Shown: positions 11,243 through 21,498 of the stretch, one piece after another
Layout of the letters: each line of letters opens with the position of its first letter
Position numbering within the stretch: position 1 is the stretch's first letter
Source of the DNA: Ochromonas danica
Taxonomy: Eukaryota; Sar; Chrysophyceae; Chromulinales; Chromulinaceae
DNA: 64,000 bases
Reading direction: 5' to 3'
Assembly: GCA_015146655.1 (NCBI GenBank)
Contig: VKHL01000004.1
Location: 310,001 to 374,000, forward strand
Position numbers and translations under genes: made by a program
The notes under the pieces: generated by a model
What the model saw: the letters and a program-made list of their open reading frames with translations, nothing else
Database searches by the model: none
Told to the model about the DNA's origin: nothing

Positions 11243-13670
11243 ATGTATTGGTTAAAAATTGAATCAATTCGATTACAAGATACAGTAGATAAAGGATCTC
11301 CATTAGATCCACAAAGTCCAGCAGTTTATTTCTATATTGGTGAAACAGAACTCAAGACGAGAAGGTAACAAACAAACCAACAGACAAACAAACAACGCAT
11401 CATATCACATCACATCATATCACATCGTATTATCCAATACTCTCACACAATAGCATGGCATGACTCTGATCTTTATTCTCTTAACATAGACGTATCCATT
11501 CTGGCGTAAACGCAAACTTTGCAGAAGTATTTGGTGTGGAAGTCAATGAAGATGATTTTAACAGTGGCCGCCTCAAGGTTAGAGATACTTGCTTAAAGAC
11601 CGTGCTTTTAGACATTTTTCTCATAAATCATGATGACAATTCTCTCTCTTTCCTTCAGATGGAAATTGAAGTATTTAATAAAGGTTTCACAGGTGTTCGC
11701 AATCATCATGTTGGTGATTGGCACGGCATATTGAAAGATGTCTTACCTCGCTGTAATGACCGCATTTCATTAACTCTTGATCTCACTCACACGTCTCGCT
11801 CTGGAAACTATACCAAAGGTCAAATTATCTTTGTTGCAACAGTATTTGATGGTGAAAAAGCTGAAGGTAAGGATAGTGTTATTTCTTTCTTCTTCCTGCC
11901 ACGATGACAATGAAGATGATCAAATGTGATGATTGTTGGATATCAGAACTCAAGAATAGCTCTTCCTTCTCAACAAAGTCCAATTCTTTACCTCAAGAAT
12001 CTGCTGCGGTTGAGAAGATTTCTGATGATTCAAAGGCAGAATTTCTCAGTCAGTTATTTGGTGAAGTTGGAGAGTTACAGGATGGTAAGAACCAGATGAT
12101 ATCTGATATCCAAGGTAGGATCTATACTAATCAATTCTGCTTTTCCTAGATGTGCACTGTGCTCTACAAACAAGATATATTACTCATGGACGCATCTATG
12201 TAACAAACCGCTATCTACTATTCTATTCGAAATTATTTGGTAGTGAGACTAAAATTCGTGTGCCTTTCCATCAAGTCACCTCGGTTACCAGAGGGTTCAT
12301 TGTCATGCCACTACTTATTATCGAAACAAGTAAGAGACTAACCAAACATGTTAATCTCACTACTCTCATGTTATTATCTATGGTATGGTGTTTGTCTTCT
12401 GTTAGCATTGAAGAAGTATACTTTCCATTCTTTTTGGGATTTCGAAACTGCTTTTCGTATGATTCAAGGGTATTTTGAACAATTCAAGCAAGAAAATGGT
12501 ATTGGAGAGTCTGGTTCGGAGGGAACCAGAACTCGTACCTCCAGCAATATCATTGACATTGAAGGTAACGAATGACTTGGCTAGCCTTTGTCACCTTGAT
12601 TGATTCATTATGATACCTGAATTAGATGAACCGGAAATAGTTTTATGTCCTAGCCAGGAATCCATGGACTTGGAAACTGCAGGAGAGCTTTTCAAGACGG
12701 AGTCTGCCAAGTACAGATACAAAATGGGAGTGATCGCTGACCAGCGTCTGCCTGTCTCTCTTGCTACCTTTGCTAAACTCTTCGTGGAGGATGAAGCCCC
12801 GTACAACTACAAAGCGTAAGTCTACAGATAGTGTTCTTCTATCTGTGTGAGTCTAACCAACACGATTGTTGCCATTTTAGTTATCATGAGTCTGTTAAAG
12901 ATACAAGTGTGGTGATGAGTCTGTGGCAACCTGTTGGTGCTCCGTATGATAAAGGAAGAGATCTTAAGTTCTTTAAACCAGTGAACCTTCCAGGTCTAGC
13001 ATCTACTCGAGGAGTAAAGTTGCAAAACTACAAGAGGTTTGGAGATGTGGGGCTGTTGCTTTGCTCCTCCACTCATCTTGAAGATGTTCCTGCAGCGGAT
13101 TGCTTCTCTGTCGATGACTGCTTGGAAGTAACAGCAAGTGGTCCTGATGCAGTCAAAGTGACAATAACCTTTCAAGTGACCTTTGTGAAGAGTACTTTGA
13201 TGAAGACATTTATTGAGAGTCCTACCAATTCGGAGATGAAGAAGTGGTTGGGGGCTTATTTCGAGCATCTTCAAAAGGTGCTTAATTGATTCCTTTGTGT
13301 TTGGTTGGCTCGCTGATTTATATGTGCATCATTTCTTTTATGTCTTTAGAAATGCTCTGATTTGGGCAGTACAAAAGCTGGACGGTCTGCTTCTATTAGT
13401 GCCCCATCTCCCTCTCTTGCTCCTGTACCAACAGCAGCGGCAGTTAGTGCGGTGAGCACCAACCAGGAGATCAAAGCATCCACCACACCTGCTGTTGTCA
13501 CGCCAGAACATGCTGGTAAAAGTGGTTTGGGTCGCCCATTAGCCATGGGAATTCTCGTTTTATTGGGGATATTAATCATTCTTGTGGTTGTACTACTGTT
13601 CGAGGTTTACACTTTGAATAGCCGCCTTGTCTCAATTGAAAAGCTCGTACAACAAGCACTGAATAAATGA
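11243..13670 (+). CDS. C2-GRAM-VASt membrane-anchored lipid-transfer protein (copy 2)
   Basis: Nine exons (11243-11364, 11490-11577, 11659-11866, 11947-12084, 12150-12329, 12406-12564, 12626-12815, 12881-13277, 13350-13670), 600 aa, all phases consistent. Same order as copy 1: C2-like N-terminus, GRAM (DVHCALQTRYITHGRIYVTN...YTFHSFWDFETAF), VASt (KYRYKMGVIADQ...WQPVGAPYDKG...LEDVPAADCF), a Ser/Ala/Pro/Thr-rich linker, then a tail helix (MGILVLLGILIILVVVLLF). Likely a sterol-transfer protein at ER contact sites, by family. The start is set by the shared MYWLKIESI beginning. The GRAM and C2 parts have diverged clearly from copy 1, yet an 85-bp and a 60-bp tract in the VASt region are identical at DNA level. 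Confidence 0.87.
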
Positions 13671-14071
13671 GATATCGAGTCTAATGATATCGATGCGATT
13701 TCTTTATGTTAGTGGTGTTATATTATTATCATTATGGAATACTATGGTTTATGCCTGAAGAGGCCAAGACTAAAGACTTTGTGCAGTTCTACAATTTTGG
13801 TTGCGCCGATATGCTTCAATGCAAATGAAGAGTAGATGGCACAACGATGTTTTGACTGTCTTGTATATTTTACTCCGCATAAAGCCACTTAAATCTACAA
13901 TGTGTAATAAATTCAAGCAAAGAAGCAATACAAAACCTGACACGCTTACTAAAAGCTAGTAAACCAACAAGAAAAAACAACAACCATAAATCACGAAATA
14001 AAAAGGAACAGCAGTGGCAAGAATGCCGGCTAGTTGAAAAATCGTGAAGAAAAGAAGAAACTACTAATCAA
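13671..14071. other. Intergenic, nothing recognised
   Basis: A 401-bp spacer downstream of copy 2, containing its presumed 3' UTR. It is A-rich around 13900-14060. I see no gene. Confidence 0.4.
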
Positions 14072-14283
14072 ATGGGTAGTGGTGAAGATGGTGATCACAA
14101 TCAGAGAGGGAGAGGTAGGAGGAGAGATGATGACTAATTACATGCATCTACCTGCTACTTCCAGGTCGAACAGAAATATACAAAGAAGTAGAAGAAGATG
14201 ACAATGAAGCACAGTGGTCGCAAAGAAAAAATCGCATCGTTTTCAAGAAGAAGAAGGGTCAACCCACAGATGTTAAAAACTAA
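14072..14283 (+). CDS. Candidate 53-aa charged microprotein, two exons
   Basis: Exon 1 is 14072-14114 and exon 2 is 14165-14283. The 50-bp intron has donor GTAGGA, a GACTAAT branch-like sequence and acceptor CTTCCAG. The join is in frame and gives MGSGEDGDHNQRGRGRTEIY at the start and FKKKKGQPTDVKN at the end. The protein is hydrophilic, acidic in the middle and strongly basic at the end, so nucleic-acid binding or disorder is plausible. I recognise no family. The gene sits tail-to-tail with the kinase gene, 87 bp away. Support is the clean splice signals and sensible composition; it could still be chance. Confidence 0.45.
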
Positions 14284-14370
14284 ACATCGATTCGATTTGC
14301 TGAACAATAGGCAAATGCCAAACTGTAGGAGCCCAAGAAATCAAGACAAAGAAGAAATAGCCTCAATACT

Positions 14371-15975
14371 CTAATGTGACTTGACAGCTCCGCCTTTGCT
14401 CCGTACACTCGCAGTTGGAGTGGACGATTGACTAGCACCGTTATTATTTAGTTTGAGAGCACCACTCCCTGTTGAGACAGGATCCCCAGGAGCAGAACTT
14501 TTACCCGGTACTGTAACGATGGGGGCAGGTGTGACGATAGGAGCTACGGTGGCCGCCGCAGTGGTGCTTGCAACAGCAACTGCAGGAGCTGTTGGAACAG
14601 CCGCGGAGGCCAATGTTGATGCTGTTATAGTTGTCGGTGTTGTTGTTGCTGTCCCTGTTGTTGAGCCTTCCTTAGCCACTCCTTCTATATTGAGACATGC
14701 GCTCGATGCACCAACCGCTTCGCCCGCCACCTCAGGGATGATCTCCATTTTATTTCCGGGGGGTCCCGTTCCAGCTTGTCGATGAGAACCTGATGTCGAT
14801 TCGGTCACACCAGCTTGCTGATTGGGATCCTTAATTTCAGAATTGTCTATACTCTTGGATCGCATGGCATTATCTTGTTGTTCAACTGCTTCTAATATAC
14901 TAGCTGGTGCAGCGACTCCTGCTTTCTTTCGTAATAATTGGGTAATTTGAACTGCACGAATAGCAGATCTAAACCGTCGCCGAGCATTGTATGACTTAAG
15001 ATTTGGCCGAAAGTGATCCAGGGACGATCCTGAACCATCTTCAAACATCCAAGGATGGGCCAATACCTGCAATGCTGACAGACGTTGTCGCGGATCAACC
15101 ACCAATAACTTCCGCACTAGATCTTTAGCAGTTGCACTAATATTAGTCCAATATGGATCTGGAAAAGAATAATTAGCATTCACGATCTGTGCAAACAATT
15201 TCTTATTGTTGTCATCGTAGAATGGCGGGAAACCACAAAGTAGAATATACAGAATCACTCCAACCGACCACATATCTACTTCCTTGCCATAGGCAATTCC
15301 TTTCAAAATCTCTGGAGCGACATATCCGGGTGTACCACAAGCAACATTCATTAGTTGATTCGGTCGCAATAAGGTTGCTAAACCAAAATCAGCTAGTTTT
15401 AGTGCAGAGTTCTCCTCTGTACTTTGATATAATATATTTTCAGGTTTCAAATCTCTATAACAAATAATTCAACAAATAATAATGATAAGGCATCGAATAA
15501 AACAAAAGTGAGAGAGATAGGGATGACCAAGCTAGACTTACCTATGTACAATATTCTTCTCGTGACAATATTTTACAGCCATCACAATTTGTGATAAGGC
15601 CAATTTGGCTTCTTGTTCAGAGTAATGATCTTTTGTGACAATACGATCAAATAACTCTCCTCCCGTCATCAAATCCATTACTAGATAGACATAGTTCTTA
15701 CAATAAAAAACTTCTTTGACGGAGACAATATTCGGATGATTGGTTAATTGTAGGATTTGGATTTCCATTTTCAACGATTCTTCATCCTCTGACGTTAAAG
15801 CACTTCGTTTAATAATCTTGACCGCCCATTTAGTATTATCAGATAGACAAGTTGCCATCTTTACAGTGGCAAAGGTACCTTGACCTAAAGTACGACCAAA
15901 TTTATAATGTCGTTCAACTTCCGCTTCATTGGAATTGACAATCATCTTGTTGACGCCACTACTACTCATCATCAT
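14371..15975 (-). CDS. CaMK-family serine/threonine protein kinase
   Basis: Two exons (15975-15542, 15454-14371), an 87-bp intron splitting the catalytic HRD Arg codon, 505 aa. Kinase domain at about residues 25-285: GQGTFATVK (Gly loop), AVKII (ATP Lys), HRDLKPEN (catalytic loop), DFG, GTPGYVAPE (activation segment) and DMWSVGVILYILLCGFPPF. HRDLKPEN with this subdomain pattern is typical of CaMKI/DCLK-like kinases. Just after the domain lies a basic amphipathic stretch (ARRRFRSAIRAVQITQLLRK) that fits a calmodulin-binding/autoinhibitory segment, so calcium/calmodulin control is likely. The last 180 residues are Ala/Thr/Val/Pro-rich and probably disordered. It is divergent from the hydrolase gene. 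Confidence 0.9.
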
Positions 15976-16588
15976 CCTTCTTGATCAATATCCTCTCCAA
16001 GCAACAATAATTTAAAAAAACCAAATTAATAGCGAAAGGCTCTATTTATATAAAGGTAGGCAGACTATGGATATACTGTATTTATTGTTTGTATTATTAT
16101 TATTATTAGTCTGCCTATTTATTTAATTTATCAATCTTTCAATATTATATTTGGTTTCTTATTATGTGATGATTGAACGATCAACAAAGGGAGTGAAGAG
16201 GAAAAGAAGAAGATGAAATACTGTATGAAATGTTGTTACTAGACGAGGACGGAATACAATACAGAAAATCCAAATCTCTCTCTCTCTTTTCTTGTTCTTT
16301 CTCTAACACGTTAATCAAAAAGAAGAATATTGAATCTATTAAATAATTATTACTAATCACAATAATCCAATTATTCACAGATAATTGACAAGACATAGGT
16401 GTCCATATGTCAAAGAGGAGTGAGTGATTTGTTGTGGACTATGCCGTATGGGCTGCTGCTTATGATCAGCAGAGAGACAGCACACTGCGTGCACTCTGCC
16501 ACACGCACAGCAGGTTCAGGAGGTGCTTAACTTGCGCCGTTTCAATTCAATTCACCAATCAAAGTATTCCACGCATCATAATAATGTG
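15976..16588. other. Divergent intergenic region
   Basis: Shared upstream region of the kinase and the hydrolase. It contains a TTATTATTA run (about 16090-16110) and a CTCTCTCTCT tract (about 16275-16289). No gene is seen. A GTG-initiated extension of the hydrolase frame begins at 16523, but the first ATG is at 16589. Confidence 0.5.
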
Positions 16589-17776
16589 ATGACTCTACTA
16601 CTCCAGCAGGTGCTTGGAACGGAACAATTGAAACAAAAGAAGAGATCAATGACAACACAAGAGAAATTTTCAAGTTTACTATCAAAAGGCTTATCTTTAG
16701 ATGAGATTGATGTAATTGTTTTACAGGGTAAAGTTCATGCTTCCGAACTCAATGAAGCAAAATCCGATGAATATGTTGTCAATAACCGAGGACAGAAATT
16801 ACATCTCCATTGTCATTGGCCTAAGGGGGAAGTTAAAGCCTTTGTTCTCTTTTCACATGGATATGCTTCTCATGGCAATCGTCCAACACATCGTTATGTA
16901 GAGAAACATCTTGCTAACTATGGTGTTGCCTATATTACTTTAGATCTGCATAGTCATGGCTATTCTGATGGTGCTATTCGATGCTTAGTAAACGATGAAA
17001 ATGATCTCTTAGATGATGTATTATGTGCTTTACTGGCTTTGACATCTACGCAGAAGTCATCTGCTTCACACAATCTCCACCGCACAGCACCAGCCACTCC
17101 ATTCTCTCTCCTTGGCCATTCTATGGGAGGTGGGGTCTCACTCTGTACTGCCAATATCATTGTTCATGGTGGAGGAGCTGTCTGTCTGACTAAGTATGCA
17201 TCCTATCATCTACAACTGATTGCAGAGCAATTAGAAGGTTATTTCCGTGGTTGTATCTTACTCGCACCACTTGTTAAACTCTACCAAATACCTGATTGGC
17301 TAGTGACTATATTTACTCCTATTGCTCAAACCTTACCTTCACTTCCATTACCAACTTTCTTCCGAAATGATGAACATGCTCTCCGTCTTAATTGGATCAG
17401 TGAACGTTACATTGAATACATCAAAAATGATACACGCCCTGAAAATAATGGTTTGACTTATTTCGGTGGTATTCGTCTAGGCACTGCACATTCACTTGTT
17501 CGACTAACAGAACTTGTGCAACTTTCCATCGCTCAAGCAACCTTCCCCATGTTATTTTTCCAGGATCCAGAGGATGGGGTTTGTAACATTCAAGGAAGTC
17601 GTCTCTTTATGAACCAGGCACCTTCAGAGAATAAGTCTTTGATTGAGATACCTGATGGAAGACATGATCCTCTTGCCAATCATTTGGATGTAGTAACTGA
17701 ATTGATGGGTGACTGGATTTGTGAGCATTTGACGATTACTCCAAAGACACAGAACACCAACACCCAGCACAAGTAA
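16589..17776 (+). CDS. Alpha/beta hydrolase, monoacylglycerol lipase-like
   Basis: Single-exon protein of 395 aa from the first in-frame ATG. An N-terminal extension of about 80 residues precedes a serine-hydrolase fold: FSHGYASHG (oxyanion region), DLHSHGYSDG, the nucleophile elbow GHSMGG, then FFQDPEDGV (acid) and GRHDPLANH (catalytic His). This set and order is that of the Hydrolase_4/monoacylglycerol lipase (lysophospholipase-like) family, so cleavage of an acyl glyceride or similar ester is likely. The exact substrate cannot be read from sequence. An internal segment (LTSTQKSSASHNLHR...) lengthens the region before the nucleophile. It converges with the IPK1 gene, with 165 bp between stops. 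Confidence 0.85.
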   Translation: MTLLLQQVLGTEQLKQKKRSMTTQEKFSSLLSKGLSLDEIDVIVLQGKVHASELNEAKSDEYVVNNRGQKLHLHCHWPKGEVKAFVLFSHGYASHGNRPTHRYVEKHLANYGVAYITLDLHSHGYSDGAIRCLVNDENDLLDDVLCALLALTSTQKSSASHNLHRTAPATPFSLLGHSMGGGVSLCTANIIVHGGGAVCLTKYASYHLQLIAEQLEGYFRGCILLAPLVKLYQIPDWLVTIFTPIAQTLPSLPLPTFFRNDEHALRLNWISERYIEYIKNDTRPENNGLTYFGGIRLGTAHSLVRLTELVQLSIAQATFPMLFFQDPEDGVCNIQGSRLFMNQAPSENKSLIEIPDGRHDPLANHLDVVTELMGDWICEHLTITPKTQNTNTQHK

Positions 17777-17941
17777 TACAATGTTTCTGTTAAGAGAGAA
17801 GATAATGCTTGTAGACACAGATACTATGTTATGGTTTTCCTCTGTCTCTTTTATGAGCATAGTTTTGATTTTGGTTTTGAGATAACTGATGACGTTTAGT
17901 ATGTAAAACAAAAGCATGAAAGATGAGAACATCTGTCGTAC

Positions 17942-19540
17942 TTAACTTGAGTTTACACATTGATCATGCAAGAGAGTAGCAATCATCTCTTGTTCCTTCG
18001 TAAAATTGGTCTTGAATTTAGTCCAGGATTTAAGTGCCACATCAATAAGCCCCATGCGATACTCCACTCGACAAACCAATTCCATGGTAAGAGGCAAATG
18101 AATCTCCAAGACACCGACAGTATCTACCTCTTGTGGATATAGGCTTATAACTACCTCATTGTTTTCTATTTTCTTGTTAAGATTTGACAATCGTTCGAGA
18201 TCTACGTTAGTAGTTGGAAAGAAGAATCGCACAGAAGTGAGGACACTTGCATCCTTTGCAATCATAGCTGCCATCGCCATTTTCAGCAGCTCCAATAGTT
18301 GCAATACGTCCAACGAAGATAACGCTTTGCGTAGGTTTTGATGCTTCTTCTCATGCTCTTCAATGGTTGTATGGTGCATAATCTTAGATTGCGCAAACAA
18401 TCCAAGAGGATCTTGCTCCACCTGATCATTTGAATCATCTACACTATTAGGGAACAGATGAGGTAGAGCATTTTGGGCAATATTGGCTCTAAACTTCCAT
18501 AGTTGCAAATCGGTAGGGCCAATACAATGACTTGCCAGCTGCTTGTGCAGTTCATCTAAACCCAGGCGTTCTTCCAACATGGTATAGACTTCATAACCAC
18601 CTTCTGTATCCAAGAAATCCATCAATTGCAATCTTTCTAATCGATGTAAAAGCTCCTCTCTTGACAAAATGATACTAAGTATATTCATAACAAAAGTACA
18701 AACTTCTTTTCCATCTTCATTACCAGTTTGTAATGCTAGACAACGATACAGCTCAGATAGATTATCTTTATCCCAACCATAAATATGTTGATCATGGATA
18801 GAAACTTTCAAATTGTTCTGCGGAGTGGTAAGTAAAGCTTGTAATGAAGACAAAACACGGCTCGTATTACCAGAGCAAAGATCATGTGGACAATAGGTAG
18901 ATAGTTGTTCCAACTCTCCCCATGGCATATCTTTGCTTCCACAACGTTTACAATTCAATTCTTTCCATTGTTGCATCCAAGAAAATTTATTATATTCTAA
19001 CTTGAATTTGGTAGCTTTTCGGATGTGTGGATGAGGATGTGGAGAGAGAAAAGGAGAAGAAGCAGGAAGACCACATTTGACTTTCACCTCGCAGGTCAAA
19101 CCTTGATCAAACCATTTCACCATTGATGAAGAGGATGAGGATAAGTTAGACAATACTGAGAGTGGAAGAGAGTGAGGAGGAAGATGACAGAAATGAGGTT
19201 CTATATAGACCGAGGAAAGCAGTTGACAAATAGATTCTGTTTTCTGACGAGATCGACAACGATGCTTTACAGCCACTTGCTGTAAGTAATCCAGTTGACT
19301 AATGGATAGCTCTATTGTTTGTCTTTTACCAATATAGCGAGGTGTAAACCAAGGTAGGATAGTATGTTGGACAAAGTCATGACCATCATGATGATGATGA
19401 TGATGATTCTTGTCCTTTGGTACTTTTAGAACATAATGATACCATAGACTCTCTTTATTAATATTCTGGAAGACTATATGAAGACCACCTTCAGCAAAAT
19501 AGACCCATTCTTTCTCATTCCATGATTCTTCCATCATCAT
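17942..19540 (-). CDS. Inositol-pentakisphosphate 2-kinase (IPK1)
   Basis: Intronless, 532 aa. IPK1 adds the 2-phosphate to Ins(1,3,4,5,6)P5 to make phytic acid. Visible family features: an N-terminal lobe beginning WVYFAEGGLHIVFQ and VLKVPK (nucleotide-binding lobe), VYIEPHFC, and EVKVKCGLP, the counterpart of the family's EIKPKxG motif, followed by the Cys/His zinc-like segment KRCG...YCPHDLCSG. A conserved R-Y-x-M-x5-D-x3-K pattern is seen near the C-terminus (VEYRMGLIDVALKSW). A His run (about residues 45-50) and Ser-rich patches come from simple repeats. It is divergent from the secreted-protein gene, with only 143 bp between starts. Confidence 0.85.
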   Translation of the reverse strand: MMMEESWNEKEWVYFAEGGLHIVFQNINKESLWYHYVLKVPKDKNHHHHHHDGHDFVQHTILPWFTPRYIGKRQTIELSISQLDYLQQVAVKHRCRSRQKTESICQLLSSVYIEPHFCHLPPHSLPLSVLSNLSSSSSSMVKWFDQGLTCEVKVKCGLPASSPFLSPHPHPHIRKATKFKLEYNKFSWMQQWKELNCKRCGSKDMPWGELEQLSTYCPHDLCSGNTSRVLSSLQALLTTPQNNLKVSIHDQHIYGWDKDNLSELYRCLALQTGNEDGKEVCTFVMNILSIILSREELLHRLERLQLMDFLDTEGGYEVYTMLEERLGLDELHKQLASHCIGPTDLQLWKFRANIAQNALPHLFPNSVDDSNDQVEQDPLGLFAQSKIMHHTTIEEHEKKHQNLRKALSSLDVLQLLELLKMAMAAMIAKDASVLTSVRFFFPTTNVDLERLSNLNKKIENNEVVISLYPQEVDTVGVLEIHLPLTMELVCRVEYRMGLIDVALKSWTKFKTNFTKEQEMIATLLHDQCVNSS

Positions 19541-19575
19541 TCACTTTTCACTCTGTTTTGGTTTTGTTTATGGAC

Positions 19576-19603
19576 AAACTGTTTTTGATATTAAAAACAG
19601 TTT
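19576..19603. repeat. Short perfect hairpin in divergent promoter
   Basis: Arms of 11 bp (AAACTGTTTTT at 19576-19586 and its complement at 19593-19603) flank a 6-bp spacer. It lies 36 bp upstream of the IPK1 start, between two divergent genes. It could be a regulatory palindrome or a chance A/T-rich inverted repeat. Confidence 0.5.
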
Positions 19604-19683
19604 CTTCTCTCTCCCTGAGAGAGACCATCTGGGCCTGGTGTGGGACAAGAAAGAAGAATCAGTTTTAATTGTTCATAATAGCA

Positions 19684-21017
19684 ATGAGAGAAGAGAAGTT
19701 GGTCTTCTTTATCCTTCTATCTTCCTTACTTGTCTTGTTTATCTCAGCATGTATGCCAAGAGGGAAATCTGATAAGGTGAACCCTTGAAACCAATCATCC
19801 TGTTGTCAACTGTCTTCCACTCACTCTCCTTGTGTCTGTCTGCCTTCGTTTACTTCACTACTCTATGCTGTATGATCATCATCATCTACTAACAATAAAC
19901 ACTATAGGTAACCGTAGGGAAAGATACTTATGTTTGTATCTATCTTGGACCTTTGGATTGGGGTACAGGTGGACAATATTATCGTTTAGCAACAACAGTC
20001 AAAGCTGATCAATTTAGTCGAATTCGTGTTCCAAATTGTAAGTACTTCTTCCACCTTTCTATTCTATTTTGCTTGATCATGGTTAACACTGTAATGATCT
20101 TCTCTCTTCATATCGTAATGTAGCGTGGACATCGAAAACATATTGGAATGACACTCTTCTTGGATCCTTATCTATCTATGATCAAGAAACTCCTGGTGTA
20201 GGTCTAGCAGTAACAGTAGGGAGTATGAATGTTCTATCTTATCAGAGAATTTATCGTGAAGTTGCTTATAAGCATGAAACATCAGCCCCAACATCTGCAC
20301 CAACGTTATCTCCCACCATATCTCCAACGGCGAGTCCTTCCGTGTCCATGTCTCCTACATTCTCTCCCACTCCTGCTCACACCGACTCCTCAACACAGGC
20401 ACCATCTGCAGGCGGTTCTGTTCGCCGTCTGTCCACTGATTCTACTTCTGAAATTCCTTTAGATCCTCCAACAAACGCCCCAGCATTATCTCCAGCAAAT
20501 TCATTATTTGTAGAGGCAATGAACATGTTTTCAATCCCTTCGTTAATGTCTGATTCAGCCGTTAATAGTAGCGCAGTCCATAGTATTACCTTCCCTGTGC
20601 TAATGGCAATTATTACAGTTGAGAAGGGCACTGTCAAAAGTATTGTTTGGGATAACCAATGTTCTTGGTGTTCAAACAATCACTGCAAAGCCAACACCGT
20701 AAATTTTGATAATCAGCCTGTTAATACAAAAGGAGAAAACTGTTTTGTGGAAGATAGTGAATGTGAAGAAACATTATCGGATAATATTTTCACCACGAAC
20801 AAACTCTGTGAACTAACTGTAAGTCTCCCTGCTATCTTATCTGCACTGGTAACTGTAACTAACGAAGTGACTGTATCAGGTCTACATCACATGGCATGGT
20901 ACAGATTCTGCTGGAGTAAATTTCGAGTCTTCAGCGGAGCGCTTCTCTCGCTTTTCCAGCACTCAAGTGAAGAACATGACGTCGACCTGGAAAGATGAAA
21001 AAGTGAATGCGGTGTGA
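19684..21017 (+). CDS. Secreted protein with Ser/Pro/Thr linker, unknown function
   Basis: Four exons (19684-19776, 19908-20037, 20124-20818, 20880-21017), 351 aa. Residues 1-23 form a signal peptide (KLVFFILLSSLLVLFISAC). A first domain has WGTGGQYYRLATTVKA and TYWNDTLLGSLSIYD. Then comes a low-complexity linker of SAPTSAPTLSPTISPTASPS type. The C-terminal domain has a Cys pattern (WCSNNHC, ENCFVEDSEC, LCELTVYITWHGTD). I use the intron with donor GTAAGT at 20819 because splicing restores VYITWHGTDSAGVNF and ends KVNAV; unspliced, the frame runs into a low-quality tail. Extracellular Pro/Thr-linker proteins of this style are common in diatoms and other stramenopiles. I cannot name the family. 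Confidence 0.75.
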
Positions 21018-21498
21018 TGAAAGATGTTGCATTTAGTAGAATACCTTCTCTTAGTTCGTGTAAATGTGTAAATAGTCTAAGAAGAGCGAGTACGCCGATA
21101 CCCTTCGAGTATTCGATTAAAAGCAACATAAACTAAACATGAATTGTCTTGCCTGATGGTGGTCAAAGTATCTCTCCTTTGAAGCTTGAGGGAGTTCTGG
21201 AGTTGCGGCGTCTACGAATGCCCACAACACAAGTGGCTGGAAAGGCTTCCCAACATAATTGTTGACTATCCTGGCTATAATAATTGACTATAATTGCTGA
21301 TTATGCAGAGTGAGTTTCCACTTGGAAGAGACCTTGGACTAGCCAAGAAAGATCGAAAGTGATAAAGCTGGTCAGAATCAATATAATTACAGCCTTGGTC
21401 ATTTGAACAACCAATTAAGAAAGAGATATCTCATTTATTCTATTAAGAAGGCAAGTCATATACAACCCAATCGCTGTTTCTAGCCCATAGATGCTGCT
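21018..21498. other. Convergent intergenic region, nothing recognised
   Basis: A 481-bp spacer between the 3' ends of the secreted-protein gene and the SET-domain gene. No open frame or RNA structure stands out. Confidence 0.5.
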
